A stretch of DNA of 44,604 nucleotides from a virus: IMG/VR virus record IMGVR_UViG_3300033149_004711, positions 1 to 44,604 of that record. One strand, 5' to 3'. The position numbers and the translations under genes were made by a program. The stretch's first letter is position 1. Each line of letters opens with the position of its first letter. The notes beneath the pieces are model-generated. The model was not told the DNA's origin and made no database searches. It was given only the letters and a program-made list of their open reading frames with translations. This document shows, one piece after another, positions 1 to 6,100 of the stretch.

Positions 1-114
1 TGTGTGTGTGTCGTGGGGAAAATTGGATAAAGATAAGCCCATTTTTTGGGGTTTGTGCAGAGTATGCGTAACTTGCTGGAATTATTGGGGATTTGAGGAA
101 ATCTCGATTTAGAA
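1..114. repeat. Left copy of 114-bp terminal direct repeat
   Basis: Bases 1-114 are identical to 44491-44604. The copy begins inside a TG dinucleotide tract. The genome is therefore circular as assembled, or has short terminal repeats. An assembly overlap of a circular or circularly permuted molecule is the simplest reading, because the break falls in a simple repeat that assemblers handle badly. A physical terminal repeat cannot be excluded. Confidence 0.95.
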
Positions 115-116
115 AG

Positions 117-125
117 CTTGTAATT
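117..125 (+). repeat. CTTGTAATT box, inner right copy
   Basis: CTTGTAATT box. With its neighbouring AGAAAG it forms, in reverse complement, AATTACAAGCTTTC, which matches 44322-44335 exactly (14 bp). The inverted pair is centred at 44468.5 in circular coordinates, the middle of the TG tract. Confidence 0.7.
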
Positions 126-148
126 CGTTCATCCCTTCAGCTTTTTGC

Positions 149-159
149 TAATGATTTCG
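149..159 (+). repeat. TAATGATTTCG box 1
   Basis: One of five TAATGATTTC(G/A) boxes confined to the region around the closure point. The others are at 310-320, 43897-43907, 44003-44013 (reverse) and 44228-44238 (reverse). Confidence 0.65.
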
Positions 160-180
160 ATGACTTGGCGGCATTTTTCC

Positions 181-189
181 CTTGTAATT
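181..189 (+). repeat. CTTGTAATT box, outer right copy
   Basis: Second right-hand CTTGTAATT box, exactly 64 bp from the first. The two left-hand inverted copies (44258 and 44322) are also 64 bp apart, so the four boxes are symmetric about the TG tract. Confidence 0.65.
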
Positions 190-309
190 GATTTAGAAGC
201 CTTCGGCTTTTTGCCCTGTCCGGCTTCAGCCCTTTGCCCAATTTCGGCATTCAATTGCCGCAAATTGTCACTCCTTGCTTCCCCCAAGCAAAGCTTGATC
301 TAAAAAGCC

Positions 310-320
310 TAATGATTTCG
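310..320 (+). repeat. TAATGATTTCG box 2, upstream of early promoter
   Basis: TAATGATTTCG box ending 23 bp upstream of the -24 element of the early promoter candidate. It is positioned like an activator site. A sister box lies about 32 bp upstream of the divergent leftward promoter. Confidence 0.6.
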
Positions 321-342
321 CATAATTAGCCTTTAGTCAATC

Positions 343-359
343 TTGGCATGAAAATTGCT
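343..359 (+). promoter_or_regulatory. Candidate sigma-54 (-24/-12) promoter for the rightward operon
   Basis: The sequence TTGGCATGAAAATTGCT fits the sigma-54 consensus TTGGCACG-N4-TTGCW with one difference. The GG (345-346) and GC (357-358) doublets are exactly 12 bp apart, as RpoN requires. Predicted transcription start is near 370, followed by a leader hairpin and the ribosome binding site of the first gene. A sigma-70 reading (TTGGCA plus TATATA) has only a 14-bp spacer. The divergent leftward operon has a near-copy. Function is inferred from sequence only. Confidence 0.6.
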
Positions 360-373
360 TATTATATAAGCAA

Positions 374-389
374 GCAAGCTAAAGCTTGC
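374..389 (+). other. Leader hairpin of the rightward operon
   Basis: GCAAGCT-AA-AGCTTGC is a perfect 7-bp stem located just after the predicted transcription start and about 13 bases before the AGGAGGTGAG ribosome binding site. A 5' stem-loop of this kind could stabilise the mRNA. No U-tract follows, so it is not a terminator. Confidence 0.5.
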
Positions 390-413
390 AAAAGCAAGAA
401 AGGAGGTGAGACA

Positions 414-743
414 ATGAGGTTGAAGCAACTGTGTGAACAACTCGTTGCTGAACTGCGGGAGTGGAACCCCGACAGTGAGGCGGCAAACGAGGTGGAGGAG
501 CACATCGGCAGCATCGGTGTGGTCGAAGAGGTCGAAGACCTCATAGATCGCTACGGGATCACAACCCTGATTGATGCAGTTGTGGAGGTGTGCTTCTTGA
601 AAGAGGAACACGTCCGCACAAACTGGCAAGACCACGCATTAGGGGATGCGTGGCAACGAACGGCGTTGACGTTGAAGAAGGCTTGTGAGCGGATTTCATT
701 TTTTGAAATCCCGCAAGCGGACGGAAGGAGGTGCATAGCATGA
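414..743 (+). CDS. Small acidic protein of unknown function, first rightward gene
   Basis: Encodes 109 residues. ATG 414 follows a strong AAAGGAGGTGAG site (about 399-408) and is preferred to an upstream in-frame start at 348, which precedes the ribosome binding site. The protein is helical and acidic in its middle part and has no family I recognise. As the first gene after the candidate -24/-12 promoter it is probably an early gene. Its stop overlaps the next ATG (ATGA). The first copy of the 17-bp palindrome (693-709) lies inside its 3' end and encodes the residues ISFFEI, so the C-terminus may be constrained by a DNA site. Confidence 0.85.
   Translation: MRLKQLCEQLVAELREWNPDSEAANEVEEHIGSIGVVEEVEDLIDRYGITTLIDAVVEVCFLKEEHVRTNWQDHALGDAWQRTALTLKKACERISFFEIPQADGRRCIA
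693..709. promoter_or_regulatory. 17-bp palindrome copy 1 (ATTTCA-N5-TGAAAT)
   Basis: ATTTCA-TTTTT-TGAAAT, 31 bp upstream of the ATG at 740. The flanks GCGG and CCCGC lengthen the stem, with one bulge. It is the only copy buried well inside a coding region. Likely a protein-binding site shared with five other copies. Confidence 0.8.
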
Positions 744-934
744 AGGCAACGATCGACGAAGACCTCAAGCAGCACTGGAAGTGTGTGGAGTGCGGGCACG
801 TCGAGGAGTACAAGAGGGGCGATGTGTTTCGCTACTACAACGGGCGAAGGTGCGAGTGCGGCGGGTGGATGGTTCTGGAAGGAGGTGATGATGATGGAAG
901 TGAGGGTCGCTTGGACGCCGGACGACGTCCTTGA
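740..934 (+). CDS. Small zinc-ribbon protein
   Basis: Encodes 64 residues. ATG 740 overlaps the previous stop and follows GGAGGTG at 730-ish with good spacing. Residues include CVECGHVEEY in the N-terminal third and CECGG near the middle, giving CxxC plus CxC pairs that look like a zinc ribbon. Such small ribbons in phage early regions are often regulators or host-takeover proteins; no specific function can be assigned. The C-terminus overlaps the next gene by 41 bases. Confidence 0.8.
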   Translation: MKATIDEDLKQHWKCVECGHVEEYKRGDVFRYYNGRRCECGGWMVLEGGDDDGSEGRLDAGRRP

Positions 935-1121
935 GGAGGCGTGGGTGTGTGGGGTTGAGATGACGAAAGAGGGTGCGGAGGTGTTGTTGAGAGAGGTCGA
1001 GGATGACCTCGTCAACGCAATGCTTGAAGCGGGGTGGGAGGTAATTAACAATGCAATCAACAATGCTCTTGACCGAGTGAAGCAAGGAGGTGCACATGAA
1101 CGGAAAACCGAGTGCGTATAG
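894..1121 (+). CDS. Small acidic helical protein of unknown function
   Basis: Encodes 75 residues. Three in-frame ATGs (888, 891, 894) follow GGAAGGAGGTG (877-887); 894 has the best spacing. The protein has acidic helices and no recognisable domain. It overlaps the previous gene by 41 bases and the next by 26, consistent with translational coupling in one operon. Confidence 0.8.
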   Translation: MEVRVAWTPDDVLEEAWVCGVEMTKEGAEVLLREVEDDLVNAMLEAGWEVINNAINNALDRVKQGGAHERKTECV

Positions 1122-1320
1122 CACTGCATTGAGTTTGTGTAAACGTATGGGCGTGCCATTCCACCACGCCTGCACCCTCCAGTTGTTGGGTGAGGCGTGC
1201 TTGATGAGGTGGCACGCCATCGTGACCACACTCATCGAGAGTGGGGAGGGCGTGCCTGAGTGGCTCGCTCAACGGATTGTGGAGAGCTCATGCAAGGTGA
1301 GCGTCGATACAGAGAGGTGA
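1096..1320 (+). CDS. Small hypothetical protein, possible helix-turn-helix-like fold
   Basis: Encodes 74 residues starting MNGKPSAYST; AAGGAGGTG lies at 1083-1091. The first half reads as two short helices around LCKRMGVPFHH, but no clear DNA-binding motif can be named. Unknown function; operon position suggests an early accessory gene. Confidence 0.8.
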   Translation: MNGKPSAYSTALSLCKRMGVPFHHACTLQLLGEACLMRWHAIVTTLIESGEGVPEWLAQRIVESSCKVSVDTER

Positions 1321-1326
1321 GTGTAA

Positions 1327-1548
1327 ATGTTCGAGTGCGGGTATTGTGGTCGCAAAAGTGAGAAGCTGTTGGTTGTGGGGCTCGTTGTGATGGGGGAGTT
1401 GACGAGTGAGTTTTCCTTCCATCCCAAAACGAGCCGCACCGCAACCCAGCAGTGGTTTGTGTGCCCGCACTGCGGCAAAACGGTGTTCAACTCACTCGGG
1501 GAGTTGAAGGGGTGGGTTGAGCAAAAGGTGAAGGGGGGTGTGGTGTGA
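1327..1548 (+). CDS. Zinc-ribbon protein
   Basis: Encodes 73 residues. CGYCGRK at residues 4-10 and CPHCGK around residue 47 form two CxxC knuckles of a classical zinc ribbon separated by a beta-rich spacer. GAGGTGAG precedes ATG 1327. The target is unknown. One of several zinc-binding small proteins in this operon. Confidence 0.82.
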   Translation: MFECGYCGRKSEKLLVVGLVVMGELTSEFSFHPKTSRTATQQWFVCPHCGKTVFNSLGELKGWVEQKVKGGVV

Positions 1549-1763
1549 ATAGCAACAGCAAAAGCAAACATCGTGCTCGCCACATCGAACTCCACCACGC
1601 ATTTGAAGAGTTGGTGGAGGACTGGAGGTATCACACCCAACCCAGCCGTGGAAAGGGGTTGGGGGAGGGGACGGTGTGGGCGAGGGCGGTGAGGGAGTTG
1701 TGGAATTGGTCACAGCGCCAGTGCATTGAACCTGATGCTGTGACCGAGGAGGAGTTAGAGTGA
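1545..1763 (+). CDS. Small basic protein of unknown function
   Basis: Encodes 72 residues from a GTG start that overlaps the previous stop (GTGTGA). Basic N-terminus (SKSKHRARHIE), acidic C-terminus (TEEELE), with tryptophans in a probable helix in between. No family recognised. Overlaps the next gene by four bases. Confidence 0.75.
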   Translation: MNSNSKSKHRARHIELHHAFEELVEDWRYHTQPSRGKGLGEGTVWARAVRELWNWSQRQCIEPDAVTEEELE

Positions 1764-1981
1764 AGCATCTTCACATTGAGGTAGAGGACGCCCTCTACGC
1801 ACGAATAAAGCGGCGTTGTCGCTTCAAAGGTGAGATGTCGCATCTTGTGCGGAGGGCACTGGTGGAGTTTTTTTGTGTGCCTCCAAGCCGTCGGAAGACT
1901 GTGGAGAGCGTGCAACGGCCTTCGGCCGAACCGGTGGAAGGCACACCGACAGAGGAAGGGGTTTTGTGTGAAAAGAGTTGA
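1760..1981 (+). CDS. Ribbon-helix-helix-like small protein
   Basis: Encodes 73 residues from GTG 1760, preceded by GAGGAGG. The first 38 residues (KHLHIEVEDALYARIKRRCR and the following HLVRRALVEFF) fit the CopG/Arc pattern: a short strand with alternating residues, then two helices. Such proteins bind palindromic DNA as dimers, so it is a possible reader of the palindromes in this genome. The C-terminal 30 residues look disordered. Assignment rests on pattern only. Confidence 0.75.
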   Translation: MKHLHIEVEDALYARIKRRCRFKGEMSHLVRRALVEFFCVPPSRRKTVESVQRPSAEPVEGTPTEEGVLCEKS

Positions 1982-2165
1982 GATCAAGATTGGGAAAACC
2001 GTCAACCTCGGCAACTACGAATCGCTTAGAGTGGATGTTGGGTTGGCGCAGGATGTGAGGGATGAGGAAGCGATGGCAAACGTCGCGCAAGCACTGTATG
2101 CGGAGGTGACGGGGTTGCTGTCGCACTTTGTACAAAAACAACTAAGAGGGGAGGTGCCGGAGTGA
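1968..2165 (+). CDS. Conserved-looking phage protein of unknown function
   Basis: Encodes 65 residues. GTG 1968 is chosen because the protein then begins cleanly with KRVEIKIGKTVNLGNYESLR, an alternating beta pattern, and follows AGAGGAAGGGG. Similar short proteins with a GNYES(L/V)R-type motif are, as far as I recall, common in phage early regions, but I cannot name a function. Ends four bases into the next gene. Confidence 0.75.
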   Translation: MKRVEIKIGKTVNLGNYESLRVDVGLAQDVRDEEAMANVAQALYAEVTGLLSHFVQKQLRGEVPE

Positions 2166-2515
2166 TCGTTGTGATGCTAAGCGCCCCTTACGCAAACCTC
2201 ACCGAGAAGGAGCGGGAGGGGGTGAAAGGAGTGCTGCGGTTAACCAGCGAGTGGCTTTGGCAACAAGGGATTGCGTGCGTAACGCCCCACCTAAACACGG
2301 ATGGGCATGATGATGCGGCGGCGCGTGAGCACTATCTCCGTGGGTATGCAGAGATTGCGTCGCGGTGTGATGCTGTGTTGCAGGTGTGTGAGTTCGTGGT
2401 GGCTGGAGAGAGTGAGGGGATGGAGAGGGAACGGAAAGCTGCCCCACGATGGTTCAACTCCGTGGTGGAGTTGGTGAGGTGGTGGCAGGGGTTGCCAGAG
2501 GAGGTGAAGAGGTGA
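2162..2515 (+). CDS. DUF4406 / nucleoside deoxyribosyltransferase-like protein
   Basis: Encodes 117 residues from GTG 2162. The order of motifs matches the deoxyribosyltransferase-like fold: an N-terminal strand with SAPYAN, a middle region with TPHLNTDGHDD, and a central RCDAVLQVCE strand followed by SEGMERER, where members of the family place the catalytic glutamate. Relatives cleave or transfer deoxyribonucleosides, so a role in nucleotide turnover is possible. Specificity cannot be read from the sequence. Confidence 0.7.
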   Translation: MIVVMLSAPYANLTEKEREGVKGVLRLTSEWLWQQGIACVTPHLNTDGHDDAAAREHYLRGYAEIASRCDAVLQVCEFVVAGESEGMERERKAAPRWFNSVVELVRWWQGLPEEVKR

Positions 2516-2751
2516 AGGAACAGAGGATGCGCACATTTTGGTTTAAACCGTTGCACAAAGGCAATGAGTATTTGGTTGCGGTGGAGGTGTCCGGACCGAC
2601 GCAGAAACAGACGCGAAAGCGTCTTGGGCACCTCACGATGAGTCGGAGCGAGTGGGAAGGGTTGAGGGGTGTGTTGTGGTGGGCGAATATGCAGTTTGAC
2701 AAAAGGGGGAAGCTGAACGAGGTTCGCATAGACCAACGGGGGTGGAGATGA
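2512..2751 (+). CDS. Small basic hypothetical protein
   Basis: Encodes 79 residues from GTG 2512, which follows GGAGGTGAAGAG and overlaps the previous stop. Contains a basic stretch, TQKQTRKRLGH, then a helix with several tryptophans. No recognisable domain. Tightly coupled to both neighbours, each by four bases. Confidence 0.75.
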   Translation: MKEQRMRTFWFKPLHKGNEYLVAVEVSGPTQKQTRKRLGHLTMSRSEWEGLRGVLWWANMQFDKRGKLNEVRIDQRGWR

Positions 2752-3383
2752 AGGTTGCGGTTGTCTTCAACACCACACCAACGCGGGTGAGGGTGAGGGT
2801 GCGAGCCCGTTCACCCCAACTCCTCAAGCGCCTACGGCAGGCGTGTGGTGGACACACACGCACTCATCAAAACGGGGGGTGGGTGTGGGTGTGTGGTAGC
2901 CTGTGGCGGGCGAGGTGTGCGGTGAGCGTGCTACGCAACTCCAGCCTCACTGCTCCACAACGCACGATGTTGCGTAGGGCGTGGGAGGTGTTGGAGGTGT
3001 GGGGGGTGGAGAAGGTTGTGAAGGGTGCACCTTCGAGCGGGACGTTGAAGGCAATCGAGAGGTTTAAAGCGACTTATGAGGTTGCAGATAGAGGTAAGGA
3101 GGTGAGGCAACGTGCGTGTAATATTCGGGGCGGACGGGTTGACGTTTGTGGAGGGGGCGGTGCCGAAGGAGTGGCTCAACCACCCAAACCCAGACGATTG
3201 TTCGGTGATCGATGTGCAAGAGTCAGAGGTGGAGGTGGATTGGGTGGGGTTGAGGAAGAAGGTGGAAAGCTTGCGAGCAATGCGCTTGCGTCCGACAGAA
3301 AGCCGGAGTCGCGAAAGGCACAGTCGCGTAGCAAACAAACGCGATGTGCAAGCATCCTTCGATGCGCTCGTGGCAAAGGTTAA
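2748..3383 (+). CDS. Hypothetical protein, probably ends early or is frameshifted near 3100
   Basis: The open frame from ATG 2748 is 211 codons long, but its last 90 codons overlap a better-supported gene at 3112 and look like a shadow (glycine/arginine runs). Stops in the other two frames occur at 3089-3091 and 3103-3105, just before the ribosome binding site of the next gene, where a normal stop would fall. Either a frameshift (real or sequencing) occurred upstream, or the long overlap is genuine. The N-terminal 115 residues are basic, with a beta-rich start. Function unknown. Confidence 0.6.
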   Translation: MKVAVVFNTTPTRVRVRVRARSPQLLKRLRQACGGHTRTHQNGGWVWVCGSLWRARCAVSVLRNSSLTAPQRTMLRRAWEVLEVWGVEKVVKGAPSSGTLKAIERFKATYEVADRGKEVRQRACNIRGGRVDVCGGGGAEGVAQPPKPRRLFGDRCARVRGGGGLGGVEEEGGKLASNALASDRKPESRKAQSRSKQTRCASILRCARGKG

Positions 3384-3447
3384 GGGGATGTCGCAGGAGG
3401 AACTTGTGGAGTTACGGAACGTGCTTACGCAAAAGCGAGGGAGGTAG
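3112..3447 (+). CDS. Hypothetical protein with a C-terminal helical motif shared by two other genes
   Basis: Encodes 111 residues from GTG 3112, which follows a strong AAGGAGGTGAG (3096-3106). The N-terminus is beta-rich. The C-terminal 35 residues (SFDALVAKVKGMSQEELVEL) form an amphipathic helix-turn-helix that resembles the C-termini of the genes at 8846-9100 and 42699-43064. Function unknown. Confidence 0.78.
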   Translation: MRVIFGADGLTFVEGAVPKEWLNHPNPDDCSVIDVQESEVEVDWVGLRKKVESLRAMRLRPTESRSRERHSRVANKRDVQASFDALVAKVKGMSQEELVELRNVLTQKRGR

Positions 3448-3449
3448 GG

Positions 3450-3698
3450 ATGGAGTGGGATAATGATAGTTGTTGGTTGAGAGGGGCTGTTGCGGATCTC
3501 AAGGAGATGCGGGAGTTTGCGATGGAGCAGTGGAGGTTGCGCAACCCCCACAAACCAAAGCCGTTGGGGTGTGTGGATTGTGTGAGGGCAACGTGCTACC
3601 CCGACTGTGCCGGTCCGCACGACGACCCACGCATCAAACGCTTTTTGGTCACCGAAGGGACTACGTCGGTGTGGAGACTGGAGGAGGGGAGGGGATGA
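3450..3698 (+). CDS. Cysteine-containing small protein
   Basis: Encodes 82 residues from ATG 3450, preceded by GAGGGAGGTAG. Four cysteines in CVDCVRATCYPDC could bind a metal, although the spacing (CxxCx4CxxxC) is not a classical ribbon. Directly overlaps the nuclease gene that follows (ATGA), suggesting coupled expression. Confidence 0.75.
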   Translation: MEWDNDSCWLRGAVADLKEMREFAMEQWRLRNPHKPKPLGCVDCVRATCYPDCAGPHDDPRIKRFLVTEGTTSVWRLEEGRG

Positions 3699-4552
3699 TA
3701 GTTGATAACTACACACTGGCAGCGTTTAAACGTTGCCCGCGGTATTACTACTTCAGGCATGAATGCAACCTCGTACCGAAGGCGATAGCGTTAGCACCAC
3801 AATTTGGGATTGCAATCCACGCCGCACTCGAAGCGTTTTATCGGGGGAAGGGTGTGACAGAGGCTGTGAAGGCGTTCGTCGCTGCATACGCACCCACATG
3901 GAAGGATGCGGGGGGTGTGGAGGCGGACGCAAGGCGCACACCCGAAGTGGGTGCGGAGATTGTGGTGGCGTATTGTGAGCGGTTCGCAAACGACCCATTC
4001 CGCACCTATAAGGATTGTGTTGAGGTGGGGTTTGCGCTTGAGTTGTCGGAGAATGTGGTGTATTGTGGGCGGATTGATCGCATCGCAACCGTCCCGCCAA
4101 AGCTCTACGTTGTTGATTGGAAAACGACGAGTGCGCCTTGGATGTTTGTTGAGCGACCAAACGCCCAATTCACTGGGTATGTGTGGGCGTGTCGCGAACT
4201 GCTTGGTGAGGATGTGAGGGATGCTGTCGTTGACCTCATCAAGACGACGCCAGCGTCGCAAAAGGCGCAGAGGGAGGGTGTAGAGAAGTGGGGGGTGGAG
4301 CGGAAGGTTGTCACCTTCTCGCCGGAGGAGGTTGAGGAGTGGAAGTGTGAAGCACGGTGGTGGTGTGGGCAGATTGGGGGGTGTGCGAGGATAGGGGAGT
4401 GGCCGAAGAACACGGAGTCGTGCTTTATGTATAACAAGCGGTGTGAGTACATCGAGTTGTGCAACACGCACGGGGAGATGCGTGATCGCATCGTGGAAGA
4501 GCAGTTTGAGGTGAACGAATGGAAGCCGTACGACGATGTTGCTTGTGCCTAA
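3695..4552 (+). CDS. PD-(D/E)XK nuclease of the Cas4/RecB type, probable 4Fe-4S protein
   Basis: Encodes 285 residues from ATG 3695 after GGAGGGGAGGGG. Features in order: an N-terminal cysteine in FKRCPRYYYF; GIAIHAALEAFY, the family histidine motif; GRIDRIA followed by YVVDWKTT, the catalytic D and D-x-K; QFTGYVW, the QhxxY motif; and a C-terminal cluster CFMYNKRCEYIELC. One N-terminal and three C-terminal cysteines is the iron-sulfur arrangement of Cas4 and AddB-like nucleases. Such phage proteins are DNA exonucleases used in recombination or DNA end processing, consistent with the RecA-like ATPase further on. Confidence 0.88.
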   Translation: MIVDNYTLAAFKRCPRYYYFRHECNLVPKAIALAPQFGIAIHAALEAFYRGKGVTEAVKAFVAAYAPTWKDAGGVEADARRTPEVGAEIVVAYCERFANDPFRTYKDCVEVGFALELSENVVYCGRIDRIATVPPKLYVVDWKTTSAPWMFVERPNAQFTGYVWACRELLGEDVRDAVVDLIKTTPASQKAQREGVEKWGVERKVVTFSPEEVEEWKCEARWWCGQIGGCARIGEWPKNTESCFMYNKRCEYIELCNTHGEMRDRIVEEQFEVNEWKPYDDVACA

Positions 4553-4584
4553 CTGTTGCAGCGGGGGTTGCAGGGGGTGTGTGG

Positions 4585-4806
4585 ATGGGTGTAGGTGAGA
4601 TGAGTGAGTGGGCAGAGGGTGTGAAGGCACAACCGGTGAGGGAGCGGTCGAGGGAGGAGTTGGAGTTCGCGATGCGGTATCATGGTACGTATTGGGCTGT
4701 AAAGGAGGGTGGAGAGTGGTGGTTTGAACGGGGTGGGGAGAGGTGTAAGCTCTTTAACGAAAATGTGGAAAGGAGGCTAAGATGGCAACAGGGAGTGTCG
4801 AATTGA
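4585..4806 (+). CDS. Small hypothetical protein
   Basis: Encodes 73 residues if started at ATG 4585, which follows GGGGGTG. ATG 4519 (inside the nuclease gene) and ATG 4600 are alternatives. Rich in glutamate, arginine and tryptophan; no domain recognised. Its end overlaps the next gene by 25 bases. Confidence 0.68.
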   Translation: MGVGEMSEWAEGVKAQPVRERSREELEFAMRYHGTYWAVKEGGEWWFERGGERCKLFNENVERRLRWQQGVSN

Positions 4807-5066
4807 AGCCGCAGAGGTCGTCGTCCAAACCCGCCTTGATAGAGGAGCGGTTGTGGGAAGTACGCAAAGCTCTCGCAGGGTTGGTGGATGTGTGTACGGA
4901 GCTTGAAGAAGGGGTGGTGACGCAACATGAAGCCCGGGAGATGCCGCCGCCTCGACCGTTATCTGCGTTGCTCGACGCGCTGCCCGGGGAGTTGGGGAGC
5001 GTTGCTGCCGACATCTCTGGACTCGTCAGGCGGTTCAGAGAGATGTTGTTGAAAGGTGAGGTGTGA
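4782..5066 (+). CDS. Hypothetical alpha-helical protein
   Basis: Encodes 94 residues; AAAGGAGG precedes ATG 4782. Two predicted helical stretches (residues 18-45 and 58-90) separated by a proline-rich PPPRP linker. No family recognised. Confidence 0.8.
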   Translation: MATGSVELKPQRSSSKPALIEERLWEVRKALAGLVDVCTELEEGVVTQHEAREMPPPRPLSALLDALPGELGSVAADISGLVRRFREMLLKGEV

Positions 5067-5067
5067 G

Positions 5068-5229
5068 ATGTCGTTTGTGTGGCTGTTATTCTGGGAAGCT
5101 GCGCGTGCAACCCACAACGAACTCGCCGAAACGGCGTTGACGATCCTGTTTGTGTGGGTTGTGTTTGGGGATTTGTTCATCCTACGACACTTGGAGGAGT
5201 TGTGGAGATGGAAGAAGAGACGGGAGTGA
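5068..5229 (+). CDS. Micro-protein with one predicted membrane helix
   Basis: Encodes 53 residues beginning MSFVWLLFWEAARATHNELA and ending WKKRRE. A hydrophobic segment (residues 25-40, TILFVWVVFGDLFIL) and a positively charged C-terminus predict a single inner-membrane span. ATG 5068 lies one base after the previous stop and follows AAAGGTGAGGTG. It overlaps the next gene by 22 bases. Possible functions include membrane-associated takeover or superinfection exclusion, which is speculation. Confidence 0.72.
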   Translation: MSFVWLLFWEAARATHNELAETALTILFVWVVFGDLFILRHLEELWRWKKRRE

Positions 5230-5462
5230 GGCTGTTTGTCCACTACAACTGTGACGATTGTGCGCAGGCACGACGGTTGCTTGAGGATTGTGGGGTTGCG
5301 TTTGAAGTGATACCGATCGCGTCTGTGCAGGGAGTGGTAGAGTTTGCGAAGTGTGGGGGGACATGCGAGACGCCGCTACCGGCGGTGTTTGATGGCGAGA
5401 GGTTGGTTGGGGGGTTGGTGGGGGTGCTGAAGTGGTTGGATGAACGGTTAGAAAGGAGGTGA
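5208..5462 (+). CDS. Glutaredoxin-like thioredoxin-fold protein
   Basis: Encodes 84 residues from ATG 5208, preceded by GGAGGAG. VHYNCDDCAQARRLLEDCGV matches the glutaredoxin strand-CxxC-helix unit (active site CDDC at about residues 14-17). TPLPAVFDGERLVGG supplies the cis-proline loop and the conserved G. Probable electron donor, for example for a ribonucleotide reductase, but none is encoded here, so it would serve a host enzyme or a regulatory role. Confidence 0.85.
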   Translation: MEEETGVRLFVHYNCDDCAQARRLLEDCGVAFEVIPIASVQGVVEFAKCGGTCETPLPAVFDGERLVGGLVGVLKWLDERLERR

Positions 5463-5466
5463 GAGT

Positions 5467-5856
5467 GTGTGTTTAGAAAGGCTGGACAACTTTCGTATCA
5501 AACGAAAGCGTGGATGGCAGTTGTATGCGAAGGGTGAGGATGGGATCAGGCCACTTTACCTCGTGTGGCATTACGCACACTTCGGGGGGCGGCTACCGTT
5601 GAAGGAGGGAGTGTGGGAGGTTGACCCAAGACCGCATACGCACATTCTGCGAACAGTAACCGTCCAATACCCTTCTGGGTTTCATCTATTCGTTAGGAAG
5701 AAGGACGCAGTGCGATGGATGGAGTGGTTACGAGAGCGCGGTGTAGAGGTTACGATGCGGCGGGTACGCTTCAGACAGGTTGTGGCGCGTGGATGGTGGG
5801 CAGGGAAGAAGGTGGTTGTCGTGCGCGAGCGGTTTATTGAACCTTCATTGAACTGA
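5467..5856 (+). CDS. MCL-family phage protein, paralogue 1
   Basis: Encodes 129 residues from GTG 5467, preceded by AAAGGAGGTGAGAGT. It is related to the product of 6090-6578: both start M-C-L-(E/D)-(R/K)-L, then FR-x-(K/R)-R and GWQ/GYQ, and share a GFH-x-(F/Y)-x-RK-DA motif (GFHLFVRKKDA here). An all-beta fold with a C-terminal strand (KKVVVVRERF) is likely. Function unknown. Confidence 0.82.
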   Translation: MCLERLDNFRIKRKRGWQLYAKGEDGIRPLYLVWHYAHFGGRLPLKEGVWEVDPRPHTHILRTVTVQYPSGFHLFVRKKDAVRWMEWLRERGVEVTMRRVRFRQVVARGWWAGKKVVVVRERFIEPSLN

Positions 5857-5869
5857 GGAGGTGGTTGGG

Positions 5870-6100
5870 ATGCGTAGGCGCAGCTTTGTGAGGATGGTGG
5901 AGGAGTTGAATGAGTGTTGTGATCGCTCACTCTCCATCGCCAGCTATGGGGGAGAGTGGCGGTTGCATTCGTATAGAGAAGGCACGCTTTTTGCCCCTGA
6001 TGTGGGTGGTGATGTGTGGGGTGTGAGGTTGCTGCAGGTTGTGGAGGAGGCGTATCGGCGGATGATGAAGGAGAAAGGGGGTGGGATGAATGTGCCTTGA
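5870..6100 (+). CDS. Small hypothetical protein
   Basis: Encodes 76 residues. ATG 5870 is chosen over GTG 5861 because GGAGG sits at 5857-5861. Located between the two MCL paralogues and overlapping the second by 11 bases. No domain recognised. Confidence 0.78.
   Translation: MRRRSFVRMVEELNECCDRSLSIASYGGEWRLHSYREGTLFAPDVGGDVWGVRLLQVVEEAYRRMMKEKGGGMNVP

Larger units (their letters stand above)
1..413. other. Right half of repeat-rich intergenic region (putative origin and early promoter region)
   Basis: This stretch has no convincing gene. It is AT-rich and joins 43747-44604 across the closure point. It holds CTTGTAATT boxes at 117-125 and 181-189, TAATGATTTCG boxes at 149-159 and 310-320, GATTTAGAA at 106-114 and 190-198, a small AAGCC/GGCTT hairpin near 196-208, a -24/-12 promoter candidate at 343-359 and a leader hairpin at 374-389. 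Placement between divergent gene blocks, box symmetry and AT-richness suggest a replication origin combined with promoters. This is inference; no replication initiator gene was recognised. Confidence 0.6.

Noticed and set aside
3695-4552. Cas4 as evidence for a phage CRISPR system
   Set aside because: Phage PD-(D/E)XK/Fe-S nucleases are common recombination enzymes. No repeat array or other cas gene is in the window.
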